Positions 8,801 through 16,792 of a DNA stretch of 58,665 nt are shown piece by piece. A program made the position numbers and the translations under genes. This DNA is from Comamonadaceae bacterium (GTDB lineage Bacteria; Pseudomonadota; Gammaproteobacteria; Burkholderiales; Burkholderiaceae_C): NCBI GenBank assembly GCA_947371915.1, contig CANBRM010000004.1:1-58665 (forward strand), in the 5' to 3' direction. Below the pieces are notes generated by a model, which worked only from the letters and a program-made list of their open reading frames with translations, did not search any database and had not been told where the DNA came from. Position 1 is the stretch's first letter, and every line of letters begins with the position of its first letter.

Positions 8801-9924
8801 AGCTGTGCAGCGCGGCGGGCCACACCCGCATCACAAATGCCGTGCATCTTGACGGCGTCTTGAGGCCTCAGGCCGTATTTCTCGATATTCGCTTGGTCTT
8901 TGGCTTCGCAGATTTCGATGTTGTAGGCGTTGCTGCGGTTGAGGTATTCGACCTGCACCTGGTTGAATGCATCGGCGGGTGTTTTGCGGTCGCAGCTCAC
9001 GGGGTCTTCGCTTCCGCTGACCACAAAGTCGTCATCGGTGAGGTCGTAAATGGGGGTGAGGTTGGGCGTGTAGGTGGCCCCGTTGCCGCTGATCGTTTCG
9101 TCACCATAGGGCACTACTTTCAAGCGGCCCTCAGACCACACGTAGGCCGAGTTGCTGAGCGTGGCGATCATGCGCAAGTGCTCTTGTGCTTCTTGCTGCT
9201 CAGTGAAAGCGGGCGAGATGAACAGGCCCATGGCACGGCAGTAGGCCGAGTAGCTGCCCATGTCGGCAATGCTGGCCGTGGGAAAACTTGCACCGTATTG
9301 CGCGTTGGTCAGCAGGTCGTACACGATGTCGGCGGGGTTGGCGTCGACGATGCCGCTGCCGTATTGCAGCTTGCCGTCCAGCTCGAAGGTGTGGTTTTGC
9401 ACCTCTGCGTTGGTGGTCAGCTCAAACGCGGGGCTGCACACATACGCGGTGCTGCTGTAGCCAATCGCTTGGGCGGCATGGCTTGGAAACTCATTGTTCG
9501 CATGCTCGGTTGTCAGGTGTGACCACACGGGCTGGGCGGGCTGGCCCGCAACAAATGACAGGTTGATTTGCTCAAGCGCTGTTTTGGCGTCTACACCAGG
9601 CGCGGCTGCAATGGCGTCAAAACGCTTCTTGGCTTGCCACACCGACACCACGCCGCCCACGGGGCCTTCGCACAGAGCCATCATGACCGCTGCTTCGTAG
9701 GTGTAGGTGGTGTTTTGCTGCGACACACCGCCGCCGCCTTTGCCACCCGCGCTGGTGGTAGTGGTGTTGGCAATGGCCACAAAGTCGCCGTACCAAATGA
9801 GGTTACCGCTCACGCGGGTGCGCCCGTACACGATGGGGATGGCCAAGCCGTAGCTTGACTGTTGCACCTGCACCGCGCCAAGGCGCGGCTCGCTGATGCT
9901 GATGGTTCCACCGCCTCCGCTCAT
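5824..9924 (-). CDS. Tail tip 'megatron' protein (gpJ/GTA gp15-like) with FN3-like repeats
   Basis: 1366 residues. The N-terminal 600 or so, starting with a glycine stretch and SEPRLGAVQVQQSSYG, resemble the central hub proteins of siphoviral tail tips and GTA gp15. From about residue 690 to 1070 there are at least four similar units with AAWN/KW, LDRVELSW and YVDAAGN motifs, typical of fibronectin type III domains. A carbohydrate-binding-like region follows. The ATG at 9924 overlaps the end of the peptidase gene. The protein closes the tail tube, attaches fibres and takes part in DNA passage. A longer upstream frame exists but would lie entirely inside the peptidase gene. Confidence 0.85.
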   Translation of the reverse strand: MSGGGGTISISEPRLGAVQVQQSSYGLAIPIVYGRTRVSGNLIWYGDFVAIANTTTTSAGGKGGGGVSQQNTTYTYEAAVMMALCEGPVGGVVSVWQAKKRFDAIAAAPGVDAKTALEQINLSFVAGQPAQPVWSHLTTEHANNEFPSHAAQAIGYSSTAYVCSPAFELTTNAEVQNHTFELDGKLQYGSGIVDANPADIVYDLLTNAQYGASFPTASIADMGSYSAYCRAMGLFISPAFTEQQEAQEHLRMIATLSNSAYVWSEGRLKVVPYGDETISGNGATYTPNLTPIYDLTDDDFVVSGSEDPVSCDRKTPADAFNQVQVEYLNRSNAYNIEICEAKDQANIEKYGLRPQDAVKMHGICDAGVARRAAQLLLQRALYVRNEYEFHLGWKFALLEPMDLVTLTDPGLGLNKTPVRIISIEEDEDGLLTVRAEDYPFGVASATLYPTQSGAGYAANYNAAPGDVSTPVFFEAPIEQATTTGLEVWCAVSGQQSVWGGCTVWASIDGTTYKQVGTVNGGSRYGALTAPLAAGSGGSLAVALTGRGGQMLSGTAQDATLLNTLCWVGDANGGEYVAYQTAALTGANAYTLTGLVRGAYSCPTAARATGTKFVRVDQAIAKSEPLDVSMIGKKIYFKFCSFNSFGGGLQALASVAAFEYTITGNMLKLPPSGVTGLSVAVEGNGLRVSWAACPDIDYANTIIKVGSAWGGATEVARKNATSHLLGWVPSGPLKVWAAHVDQFGNESATPVSATLTIATPAAVTNLQLTASTTGLQASWTMPTPAATALPVDRVELSWSSNFATVVEAKKSTTATFAWQTPGLKELFVRVIDVAGNVGNTASVQITVRAPAAPSALAVAIGSSGVAATWNAPAVATDQQPLDGVQLSWMANFGQLIETRSGTSVALGWMAVGSYTLYARYVDAAGNTGASASVVFAVVAPSAPSALDVSFGTSSIEAKWTAPAVAANQQTLDRVELSWTAAFTTVVDGKKASTTTFGWMTAGNYTLYARYVDMAGNIGAVSQATLQVLPPALPVMTSVETQINAVTLRWQDAKTVQPIRKYSIYYGEAGTLIANATLYGAAGADSRSDLLFYRSSGNKVAYLVAEDVAGNQSPPRQIDLVITMPNNFVLASEYYENWQSAELTNGTIVNGPTGQIILPANDGRTWGQRLSNSGWTTAQQKIDAGYPIVVQPVPASGKHVEQHDLGKLLATGIVRVTPTVQSSVAGYTATIRMRGSNGDTLAAWQPWLTGDSASISNFRYIEVEYSVVSDGKGFVVLDDLYVKVEISEVSESTVLTLNAADTAGTAYVCTKPFLDVRTAQATALASPSISRLNCIVDDTTLPAKVFVQAWDSNLNRVSGTVSLFIAGV

Positions 9925-10382
9925 AAATTCTCCAACGCGCGCATGCGCATCACTTTGTAGGGTTTGCTGGCCAAGCGGCCAACGTCGAATCGGGTCACCA
10001 CCACCGCCCGCTCGTCGCGGAAGGCGTGGATGATGTAGGGCCACTCGGTCACGATGGCCCCGTGGCTGTAGCAGCGGCCCACGCGGTACACCAGCACATC
10101 GGCGGGCTGAGGCTCGCCCACGGTGACAGGGTCTGCATGCTTTTCAAGCCAACCTAAAAAGCGCTCTTCACCGCTGTGCAGCATGTGGTCCATGGGGTAA
10201 GGCCGTGGGTCAAACTCCGGGATGGCACCTGCTGCTGCAAACACGCGCACCAGCAACATGGCGCAGTCCACACCCGCGCCCTGCACATCGCCCTCGTGGT
10301 GCCACGGCGTGCCCAGCCAGCGGTGCGCTTGGGCGAGCACTTTGTCTTGCAACTCTTGCGGCATGTGGGTTATGTGGGTCAT
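9921..10382 (-). CDS. NlpC/P60 tail-tip peptidase (C40 family)
   Basis: 153 residues. The catalytic Cys is in GVDCAML (Cys40), the His in YSHGAIV (His107), and a third polar residue is probably His119 in IIHAF. The order and spacing are those of NlpC/P60 cysteine endopeptidases that cut peptidoglycan stem peptides. In phages and GTAs of this layout it sits in the tail tip and opens the cell wall during DNA entry. Its ATG overlaps the stop of the hub gene by an ATGA junction, and its own stop overlaps the megatron start. Confidence 0.9.
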   Translation of the reverse strand: MTHITHMPQELQDKVLAQAHRWLGTPWHHEGDVQGAGVDCAMLLVRVFAAAGAIPEFDPRPYPMDHMLHSGEERFLGWLEKHADPVTVGEPQPADVLVYRVGRCYSHGAIVTEWPYIIHAFRDERAVVVTRFDVGRLASKPYKVMRMRALENL

Positions 10383-11260
10383 GTCGCAGTCTCAGCAATC
10401 GGGATGTAGGGGTAGCCGCGAAAGCGCGGCAAGTTGTTGAACTTGGCTGAGCAAGTGCCCTGCGTTTTGTCGCAGCCTGGAAACACGCTGAACGTGTCGC
10501 CCACCTGAGGCACATTGGGCAGCGGTAGCGCAAACATGAATTGACCTGCACCGTAGCTTTTGACCGTGCGCTTGAGGCCCGCATTGGGGCCGCTGGTGAA
10601 GGTGATCACACCTTGGTCAAACCAGCCGCCAGACATGGCGTTGGTCATCTCGGTGCGGTCGCTTTGCAGCCACTGCCCTGTGCCGTTGTTGGCGGTCACA
10701 TTGCCGGTGACGGTGCGGGCTGCTTTGTTGACGCCACAGCCCGTGTCGTACACCGTGTGCAGGCACGACGCTTGGTACAAATTGCGCGGCTGTTTGATGT
10801 TGAGCAGCTCTAGGTCTGACTTGACCGTGACCCGCACCTCGGTGCGACTGCCCGACACATCCGACACACGCCCGCTGAACAGCACCACGGTGCCCACAGG
10901 GGGTAAGGCCCAACTGCTTAAAAACGCACGCTCTAGGCGCACTGTGGCCCCGTCTAGCGCACCCTTCAAAGCAGCCTCGACAAATGGCACACCGTCAATG
11001 GCGTGGGCGGCGTTGTCAAATGCGGCCATCACGCGCAGGTCGAGTGTGTCCACCTCAAGCCCACGCACCACGCGCACCCGACCGCGCTTGATCAGCGGGC
11101 CGTGGGCGCTGTAGGTGTTACCACCCACCGCAATGTCAACGTCTGCAGCGGTGTAACGCAACACAGTGCCCGAGGTGAGGGTGAGGGTGAACAGATCGGC
11201 CATCACAAACTGCGTGCTGCTGTTGAGCAGGGCCACCAGCTCAGGCGTTTTTGTTTTCAT
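10379..11260 (-). CDS. Tail hub protein, DUF2163/BR0599 family, four-cysteine
   Basis: 293 residues. The sequence follows the DUF2163 family, including the C-terminal PRFRGYPYIP segment. Its only four cysteines are Cys166, Cys175, Cys263 and Cys270 (SCLHTVYDTGCG and GCDKTQGTC). In the GTA hub protein and lambda gpL, four conserved cysteines hold an iron-sulfur cluster, so the same is likely here (inference). It links the distal tail protein to the megatron. It starts three bases after the DUF2460 gene and overlaps the peptidase gene by ATGA. Confidence 0.85.
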   Translation of the reverse strand: MKTKTPELVALLNSSTQFVMADLFTLTLTSGTVLRYTAADVDIAVGGNTYSAHGPLIKRGRVRVVRGLEVDTLDLRVMAAFDNAAHAIDGVPFVEAALKGALDGATVRLERAFLSSWALPPVGTVVLFSGRVSDVSGSRTEVRVTVKSDLELLNIKQPRNLYQASCLHTVYDTGCGVNKAARTVTGNVTANNGTGQWLQSDRTEMTNAMSGGWFDQGVITFTSGPNAGLKRTVKSYGAGQFMFALPLPNVPQVGDTFSVFPGCDKTQGTCSAKFNNLPRFRGYPYIPIAETAT

Positions 11261-11263
11261 GGC

Positions 11264-11863
11264 TTAGCCCTTGTCGGTTTGAAACTCGATTTTTTTGAGC
11301 GACCACAGCTGGTGCAAAAAGCGCTCAAAGTCCACGCTGTCTTGCAAAAAGCGCACGCGGAAGTAAAAGCCGCCCGTCCACGTGAGCTGCTGGCCTGCAG
11401 TGATGGGCGTCAAAAACGTCACCACGCCGGTGCTGTTGTTCACCGTGTAGTCGGTGCCCGCCGTTTTGGTCACACCGCCCACTGAAATAGCGGGGGTGCC
11501 CTTGGGGGCGGTGATGGGCTCGGTGTTGCCACCGATGGCACGCACCAGCTGGTACTTAGTTTGGCCTGCAATGACCGCGCCAAAGCCTTGGTTGACCACG
11601 GCGCTGTCTTCGGGGTCTTCGTACAAGAAGCTGTCAAAGCTGCCTTGGCGAGCGTTGAAAAAGCCCACCATGGTTTGCAGCTCTGCCAGCGCGTTGGCGC
11701 GTAGCACCTCATAGCTGAGGCTGAATTTCCAGACCGGATAGCTGTAGTACGCAGCCCGCAGCTCACGGCCACTGGCTGTCTTTTGCACCTTGGTCGACCA
11801 AATGGGGGTCTTGGTAGACCCCCACTTGATGCCGGGCATAGAGGGGAAGATGGCGTCGCTCAT
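11264..11863 (-). CDS. Distal tail protein, DUF2460 family
   Basis: 199 residues. FPSMPGIKWG at the start, YYSYPVWKFSLSYEVLR, GSFDSFLYEDPED and FRVRFLQDSVDFERF are hallmarks of DUF2460, the GTA-type distal tail protein that joins the tail tube to the tip. It lies directly between the tape measure gene and the hub gene, exactly as in GTA clusters (distal tail, hub, peptidase, megatron). The start is one base after the tape measure stop. Confidence 0.88.
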   Translation of the reverse strand: MSDAIFPSMPGIKWGSTKTPIWSTKVQKTASGRELRAAYYSYPVWKFSLSYEVLRANALAELQTMVGFFNARQGSFDSFLYEDPEDSAVVNQGFGAVIAGQTKYQLVRAIGGNTEPITAPKGTPAISVGGVTKTAGTDYTVNNSTGVVTFLTPITAGQQLTWTGGFYFRVRFLQDSVDFERFLHQLWSLKKIEFQTDKG

Positions 11864-14458
11864 TTATGCAAATCGGAAGTCGCGTTTCATGGTGGTCAGT
11901 ACCTTGGCCAAGTCGCGTTTGTGGATGAAGTCGCCACCCGTGGTGTGGATGACGATGGGTGTGTTGTCGCCCCCCTGCCCTGCTGCTTGGCCGCCCTGAG
12001 ACAGCGAGTCGCGCAAGGGGTTGGCAATGTGTGCGGGGAGCACCATTTCTTCTTCGTGCAGCTGGGTCAGGGGGTTCATGCCCGACGGAATGTCGAAGCC
12101 CGCAGACGCTGAGGGAATGCGTGTGGTGCTGGTGGAGGTGCTGCCCTTGTTGCCCATGCCCATGACGTAAGACATCATGGCGGCGGCGGCTGCCATGGCG
12201 AGCACGGGGCCAACAAATGGCGTAGGCGCCAAAGCTGCAGCAGAGCCCGAGGCTGCTTCGGCAGCATGGGCACCCACGACAGCCGACGCCTCACCCGCTT
12301 TGATGCCCACAATGGCCCCCGATGCCGTGCCCTGTGTAGACACCTGCACACCCGCCAGCGTGCGATACAGCGCAGACTCACGCACCACGCGAACCGCTGC
12401 CATGGCCAAGGGCTTGCTGACCATCTCGGTCACAAAGGCGGCATAGGTCGCTTGGAAGATGCCATTCAAGGCTTGGCGCAAGGTTTGCGCCTGCGAAATC
12501 ATGCCGGTGATGGCTTGTGCGAATGAGGTCTCCATCGCGCTGAATACATTCACAGCGGGGCCCGCTTGCGTGGCCGTTACTTGGTGCTTGATGGCAGCAA
12601 TGCGCAACTGGTGCTGCGTCTCCAACTGCTCAATCTGTGCGTCCAGCTCTGCTTTACGCACAGGGTCTTTTTGTGGGTCAACCAGCGCCAAGCTGTCTCG
12701 CAAGGCTTGCAGCTTGATGGCGTTCATGCGCTCTTCAAACTGCAGCTGTTGCATCAAGAGCTGCTGCTTGGTGATCAGCCCCAAGTTGAGTTGCAGCTCT
12801 GCGTCTTGGCGGTCAAACTCGATCTCGGCCAAGGCTTTGTCACGGCGCATGCCCGTGGCGATGTTTTCAAGCTGAGCCACTTGCTGCACCAGCTTGCGCT
12901 TTTCTTCCAAGATCTTGCCGAAGGAGGCAGCGGCCTCTTTGCTCTCCGCGCCGTACATGGCCACTGTTTTTGCATGGGCTTGCTCAGCCAGCGTGATGCG
13001 CTCGCCGTAGTTGTTTTGTGCGGCTTGCTTGCGTTGCTCGATGTCGGCAATCTCGACGGCGAATGAGTCAGCGCGCAAGGTGCGCTCTAAGTCGCGCCAC
13101 TTCTTTTCAGCACGGGCTTTGTCTTCGGTGCTGACACCCGCACGCTGAGACACCTCACGCCAATAGGCAGCCTCTTCGGCTTTGCTGTACTGGCGCAGCG
13201 TGCCTTCGGCTTGGGCAGCTTTCTCAAACAGCGCAATGCGCTGAGACAGCTCGGCTTCGTAGACGGGCATTTGTGAGGGCTCTTTTTTGGCCTTGCTCGA
13301 CACGTTCTGAAAATCGAGCTCTGCTTTGACTGCTTTGGGGCCCGTCTCGCCGGTGCCGCTGGCCATGGCTTCGCGGAACTTCTTACCGATGGTGTCGCCG
13401 CTCCACATGTCCACCATGTCGCGCTTGAACTCTTCGCCAAACTTGGTGGCCTTGTCGAAGCCCAGCTTCATCGAGTCTGCAGCGCCCGAGAAGTCGCCCG
13501 TCATTGCCTTGCTGATGCCTTGGTACAAACCGGTGAGCATGCTGGTAGCCTGCAAAATGCCCGTGCCCATGGTGGCGATGAAGGTGCCAAAGGCTTTGGC
13601 CACATAGGCCACCACATCGGCCAAGTAGCTCAGGCCCACTACGGCGGCTTGGGTGAAGCGCTGAATGCTGCCGTCTTCGCTGAGCTTGGCAATTTGGTCC
13701 TTCAGGCCGCCCGACTGCTGGAACACTTGCAAAAACGCATCAGACGCTTGGCTGAGCGCAGGGGCCATGCCCATGACCAGCGTCTTCTTCCACACCTCGC
13801 CATTGACGCTGAGCTTGATCAGGTTGTCGCCAAAGTTGTCTGCGGCTTCGGCTTGCGCGGTGGTCACTTTGGCGCTGATTTTTCCGGCTTCGCCCAAGTC
13901 GTTCAAGAAGGGCAACAGCTCCGCGCCATTCTTTCCAAATAGCGCCATGGCTACAGCCGTCTTGCTGGCACCGTCTTGAAACTCGCCCATGGCAGTGGCC
14001 ACGGCCAGCATGCGGTCGTCGGGCGACATATCGGTGAAGGCCTTGAAGTCCAAGCCCAAGGCCCCGATGGCCGAGGCCGCGCCCTTGCTTTCCTCGGTCG
14101 TGCCCGACATCGAGAAAGACAGCTTGTTGCTGGCGGTGGCAATGGTGTCAAGCGCGGTGCCCGACAGCTTGGCCACGCTGCCCATGCCCGACAAACTCTC
14201 CACCGTCATGCCGGTTTTTTGGCTGAGGTCTTTCAGGCCCCCAGCCGCATCCATGGTGCCCGTGACAAAGTCTGCAAACTTGATGGCGCCAATGGCCGCG
14301 CCAATGCCAAGAAACAGCGTTTTGATGCCATCAAGCTGTCCCAATGCAGACGACACGCCCGACTGCCCATTGCGGGCCGCATCGACCATGCGGCGCATGG
14401 ATTGCTCAAAGGGGTTGATGTCGGCTGAGACTTGAAAGCCGGTGGTGGTATCGGTCAT
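11864..14458 (-). CDS. Tail tape measure protein
   Basis: 864 residues, the longest tail gene after the megatron. It begins with a short globular part, then a hydrophobic GIGAAIGAIKFADFVTG segment, a middle with SQKTGMTVESLSGMGSVAKLSG typical of tape measure proteins, a long charged coiled-coil region (about 440-640), and a glycine/alanine-rich hydrophobic stretch near 740-800 that may span the membrane during injection. At about 1.5 angstrom per residue it predicts a tail near 130 nm (inference). It follows the G/T-like chaperone genes. Confidence 0.9.
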   Translation of the reverse strand: MTDTTTGFQVSADINPFEQSMRRMVDAARNGQSGVSSALGQLDGIKTLFLGIGAAIGAIKFADFVTGTMDAAGGLKDLSQKTGMTVESLSGMGSVAKLSGTALDTIATASNKLSFSMSGTTEESKGAASAIGALGLDFKAFTDMSPDDRMLAVATAMGEFQDGASKTAVAMALFGKNGAELLPFLNDLGEAGKISAKVTTAQAEAADNFGDNLIKLSVNGEVWKKTLVMGMAPALSQASDAFLQVFQQSGGLKDQIAKLSEDGSIQRFTQAAVVGLSYLADVVAYVAKAFGTFIATMGTGILQATSMLTGLYQGISKAMTGDFSGAADSMKLGFDKATKFGEEFKRDMVDMWSGDTIGKKFREAMASGTGETGPKAVKAELDFQNVSSKAKKEPSQMPVYEAELSQRIALFEKAAQAEGTLRQYSKAEEAAYWREVSQRAGVSTEDKARAEKKWRDLERTLRADSFAVEIADIEQRKQAAQNNYGERITLAEQAHAKTVAMYGAESKEAAASFGKILEEKRKLVQQVAQLENIATGMRRDKALAEIEFDRQDAELQLNLGLITKQQLLMQQLQFEERMNAIKLQALRDSLALVDPQKDPVRKAELDAQIEQLETQHQLRIAAIKHQVTATQAGPAVNVFSAMETSFAQAITGMISQAQTLRQALNGIFQATYAAFVTEMVSKPLAMAAVRVVRESALYRTLAGVQVSTQGTASGAIVGIKAGEASAVVGAHAAEAASGSAAALAPTPFVGPVLAMAAAAAMMSYVMGMGNKGSTSTSTTRIPSASAGFDIPSGMNPLTQLHEEEMVLPAHIANPLRDSLSQGGQAAGQGGDNTPIVIHTTGGDFIHKRDLAKVLTTMKRDFRFA

Positions 14459-14479
14459 GGGGCAAGGCCTTGAAGGGGG

Positions 14480-14773
14480 TCAATCGAGTAAATCAAGCAT
14501 GGGGTCTGCAGGACGGCCCTCAAACGCAGGCAAGCCCGCCATGGCGGCTGCCATGGCAATGTCTTGGTCTGAGCTGGGGGCTTGGGGTGCAGCGCTGCTG
14601 GCCATGCGCGGGGTGTCGGGGCTGGCATCGGGCACAAGGCCCAAGTACTGGGCGATGCGGCGCAATTGCACAGCGGGGGGTGGGACGTCGTGCCACGCTT
14701 TGCACAGCGCAAAGTAGGTGGGCAAGTCGCATTCGTGGCGGACGTGTTGCCACGTCCACCCCGTGCCGGTCAC
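14480..14773 (-). CDS. Tail assembly chaperone T-like product (possible frameshift extension of the G-like protein)
   Basis: 97 residues if begun at the GTG that overlaps the stop of the upstream gene (GTGA). Its frame is -1 relative to that gene, and it is open upstream of the GTG across the last 14 or so codons of the G-like frame, including a run of five G at 14815-14819. This is the arrangement of lambda G/GT, where a -1 frameshift makes a G-T fusion needed for tail assembly. The start WTWQHVRHECDLPTYFAL resembles small T-like proteins of siphoviruses. Independent GTG initiation and frameshifting are both possible. Confidence 0.6.
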   Translation of the reverse strand: MTGTGWTWQHVRHECDLPTYFALCKAWHDVPPPAVQLRRIAQYLGLVPDASPDTPRMASSAAPQAPSSDQDIAMAAAMAGLPAFEGRPADPMLDLLD

Positions 14774-15177
14774 GATGTGAGCGACGATGCGGTCCCAGTC
14801 AATTCCCCCAGCGTGCCGCCCTCCGTGGCGGTGCTGGAGGTGGTTGGCTCAAGGGTCTCAGCCTCTAGCTTTTTGCGCAAGAGGCCCGAGGTGTCGAGGC
14901 ACATTTGCAGCACGTCGATGACGTTGTCCAGGCCCACATGCTCAGCCACCACCGAGCGGTCAAAGTTGGGGTAGTTGCGTTGCAAACAGGCGCTGGCAAA
15001 GTCGATGACAAACAGCAAATCGCGCAGGCCAAAGCTGCTACCGCCAGCAAAGGCCACGTTGACTTTGTCGAGCTGGTCTGCGTTGGCTTCGAGCGTGGCC
15101 AAGTTAGCCGGTGGCAGCGTGTAGGTGACGCCCCCCAAAGCGAGGGGAATGCCTTTGATCAAAACAGGCTTGCTCAT
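14770..15177 (-). CDS. Tail assembly chaperone G-like protein
   Basis: 135 residues, between the major tail protein and tape measure genes, the classical place of the lambda G/T chaperone. It begins with GIPLALGGVTYTLPPANLATLE, then a helical region, then an acidic and threonine-rich tail. The chaperone binds the tape measure protein until the tube is built and is absent from the virion. See the T-like entry for the overlapping -1 frame. Confidence 0.72.
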   Translation of the reverse strand: MSKPVLIKGIPLALGGVTYTLPPANLATLEANADQLDKVNVAFAGGSSFGLRDLLFVIDFASACLQRNYPNFDRSVVAEHVGLDNVIDVLQMCLDTSGLLRKKLEAETLEPTTSSTATEGGTLGELTGTASSLTS

Positions 15178-15179
15178 GG

Positions 15180-15938
15180 TCAGTATTGGCAGATGTAGCC
15201 CACGCTGCCCGAGGCATCGGCGAAGGCGTCAGCATCCATGTCGATCATGGTGAAGTCGCTGTTTTTGAACGGCAGGCCATGCTTGCCCATCACGCAGGCG
15301 TTGAGCTTCATCACCAGCTTTTTGCCCATGTACTCGTTGTAGAACAAGGCGCTGAAAGTGGGGGTGTAGCCCATCAGGTTGTTGGTGATGTTGAAGAGCT
15401 GGCTGGTTGCATTGCTGGCAATGCTGTACTCATAGCTGATCAGCACGGCTTTGGCTGTGTCTGCAGCGGCAAAGGTGTAGACGCCACCCGACAAGCTGTA
15501 TTGGCCCACCGTGGGCGCCGTGGACACACGGGTCATGGACAAGCCGGTGAGCGCGTTGATAACGCCCAGGTCTGCCACAAAGGTGCCCGTGTCTGGCGGT
15601 GCAATGGTGATGGTGTAAGGCGTGCTGGCGGGCACGGTGTAAGGCGAATCAATGACAGCCGATTTGCGCGACGACGTGGGCTGCGAACCGAGCAGCAAGC
15701 TGCCCAATGCGGCGGCGCTGAAATCGCCCGTCTTGGCCTTCCAGCCGATCTTGGCTTTGCCGCGTGCGACGGCGACGGCAAATTGTTTTTCGCCGTGCAA
15801 GGTTTTGGTTTCGTAATCGATGTCGACGGTGACGTCTTGCAGCACAGCGACGGCGACGGGGGTGGGCACTGCGATGGTGTTGCCAGCAGCGTCCGTGGTT
15901 GGCACAGCGATCAGCTTGCCTGCTCCGAATGTAAGCAT
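15180..15938 (-). CDS. Major tail tube protein
   Basis: 252 residues from ATG 15938. The protein starts MLTFGAGKLIAVP, contains TVDIDYETKTLHGEKQFAVAVARGKAKIGWKAKTG (a typical tube-protein beta region) and ends in NACVMGKHGLPFKNSDFTMIDMDADAF. Size and place between the terminator-like gene and the chaperone fit a siphoviral tube protein. A strong intrinsic terminator lies upstream (15962-15982), so this abundant protein may depend on antitermination or on its own promoter; no clear promoter was seen in the short gap. Confidence 0.8.
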   Translation of the reverse strand: MLTFGAGKLIAVPTTDAAGNTIAVPTPVAVAVLQDVTVDIDYETKTLHGEKQFAVAVARGKAKIGWKAKTGDFSAAALGSLLLGSQPTSSRKSAVIDSPYTVPASTPYTITIAPPDTGTFVADLGVINALTGLSMTRVSTAPTVGQYSLSGGVYTFAAADTAKAVLISYEYSIASNATSQLFNITNNLMGYTPTFSALFYNEYMGKKLVMKLNACVMGKHGLPFKNSDFTMIDMDADAFADASGSVGYICQY

Positions 15939-15961
15939 GAGGGGGCTCCGTTTGAGGACGT

Positions 15962-15982
15962 AAAAAAAAGCCGCAAGCGGCC
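15962..15982 (-). terminator. Intrinsic terminator upstream of the major tail gene
   Basis: On the minus strand GGCCGCTTGCGGC is followed by eight T. The stem is short (four to five G+C pairs) but the T run is long. It lies between two late genes of the same strand. Confidence 0.7.
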
Positions 15983-15990
15983 AAAGGGGT

Positions 15991-16470
15991 TTACAAGGGC
16001 GAGAGCAAGTTGTGCTCTCGCATGGCGAGGTGAATCTCGTAGGTGTGGATGGCCCAGCCAGCGGTGCCGTCAGCGGCTTCTTTACGCCAACTGCTGCGTA
16101 CCCAGCGCACACGCAAGGCCAAGTTGCCCAGCGAGGGGTCAGCCATGAGCCGTGCGTGTGCTGCTGCCCAAACGGGGCTGCCCATGCTGCGTGCCGAGGC
16201 CTCGGTGCCGTCAGCGCGCATGGCGCTCCGGGTGTAGATGGCCAGCTCGACTTGCAGCATGGTTTTGAGCATGCTGCGTGCGGGGTGGTTGTCGCCCAGC
16301 ACGTCAGCGCCTGCATCGCGCAGAGACACTTCGATGGCGGGTGCATCAGCCTCGGTGTAGGCCTGCTGGCGGTCTTCGTAGACGCCCGTGATGTCCGCAA
16401 TGGGCACGGTGCCGACGATGGCCGCTTTGAAGGCATCCAGCGCTTGGTCAATCAGGGTGGTGGCGGTCAT
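15991..16470 (-). CDS. Tail terminator (gpU-like) protein
   Basis: 159 residues. N-terminal helix (IDQALDAFKAAIVGTV), then beta strands with FEVS-like EVSLRDAG and VELAIYTRS, and a C-terminal YEIHLAMREH. The pattern and its place before the major tail gene fit the gpU family, which caps the finished tail tube and binds the head completion proteins. It overlaps the upstream joining gene by ATGA. Family identification is by context and fold pattern only. Confidence 0.6.
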   Translation of the reverse strand: MTATTLIDQALDAFKAAIVGTVPIADITGVYEDRQQAYTEADAPAIEVSLRDAGADVLGDNHPARSMLKTMLQVELAIYTRSAMRADGTEASARSMGSPVWAAAHARLMADPSLGNLALRVRWVRSSWRKEAADGTAGWAIHTYEIHLAMREHNLLSPL

Positions 16471-16772
16471 GCGCGGGCTACCTCTAGGGCTGCACGGCTG
16501 AAGGTGCCGTCACCTTGCTTGCGGGGCTGCTGGTTCACGCGGTAGGTCACACCGCCGATGGTGAGCGCGGTGCCCAAGGGCAACGTGGGTGCATCGGTGG
16601 TGGCGTACTCAATCTCCAACGCGGCGGTGTGCACCGAGTCGCCCAAGATGAGCTGCTCGGGCTGCACAAAGCCCACCACAAAGCCCACGTCGCCCGGCAC
16701 CTGTGTGCGCAGGGCACGCAGGGCCAAGCCGTGGGACTCAAAGGCCGCCAAGAAAACGGAGGGGTCGAACAT
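16467..16772 (-). CDS. Head-tail joining protein (gpFII/ATP-binding sugar transporter-like fold, phage)
   Basis: 101 residues. The C-terminal part (TALTIGGVTYRVNQQPRKQGDGT then ALEVARA) resembles small head-tail joining proteins of lambda FII type that form the ring between head connector and tail. It stands between the capsid decoration gene and the gpU-like gene, as expected. Assignment is moderate, resting on size, beta-rich pattern and position. Confidence 0.6.
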   Translation of the reverse strand: MFDPSVFLAAFESHGLALRALRTQVPGDVGFVVGFVQPEQLILGDSVHTAALEIEYATTDAPTLPLGTALTIGGVTYRVNQQPRKQGDGTFSRAALEVARA

Positions 16773-16792
16773 GGCTCAGCCGTGCCGTGCGC

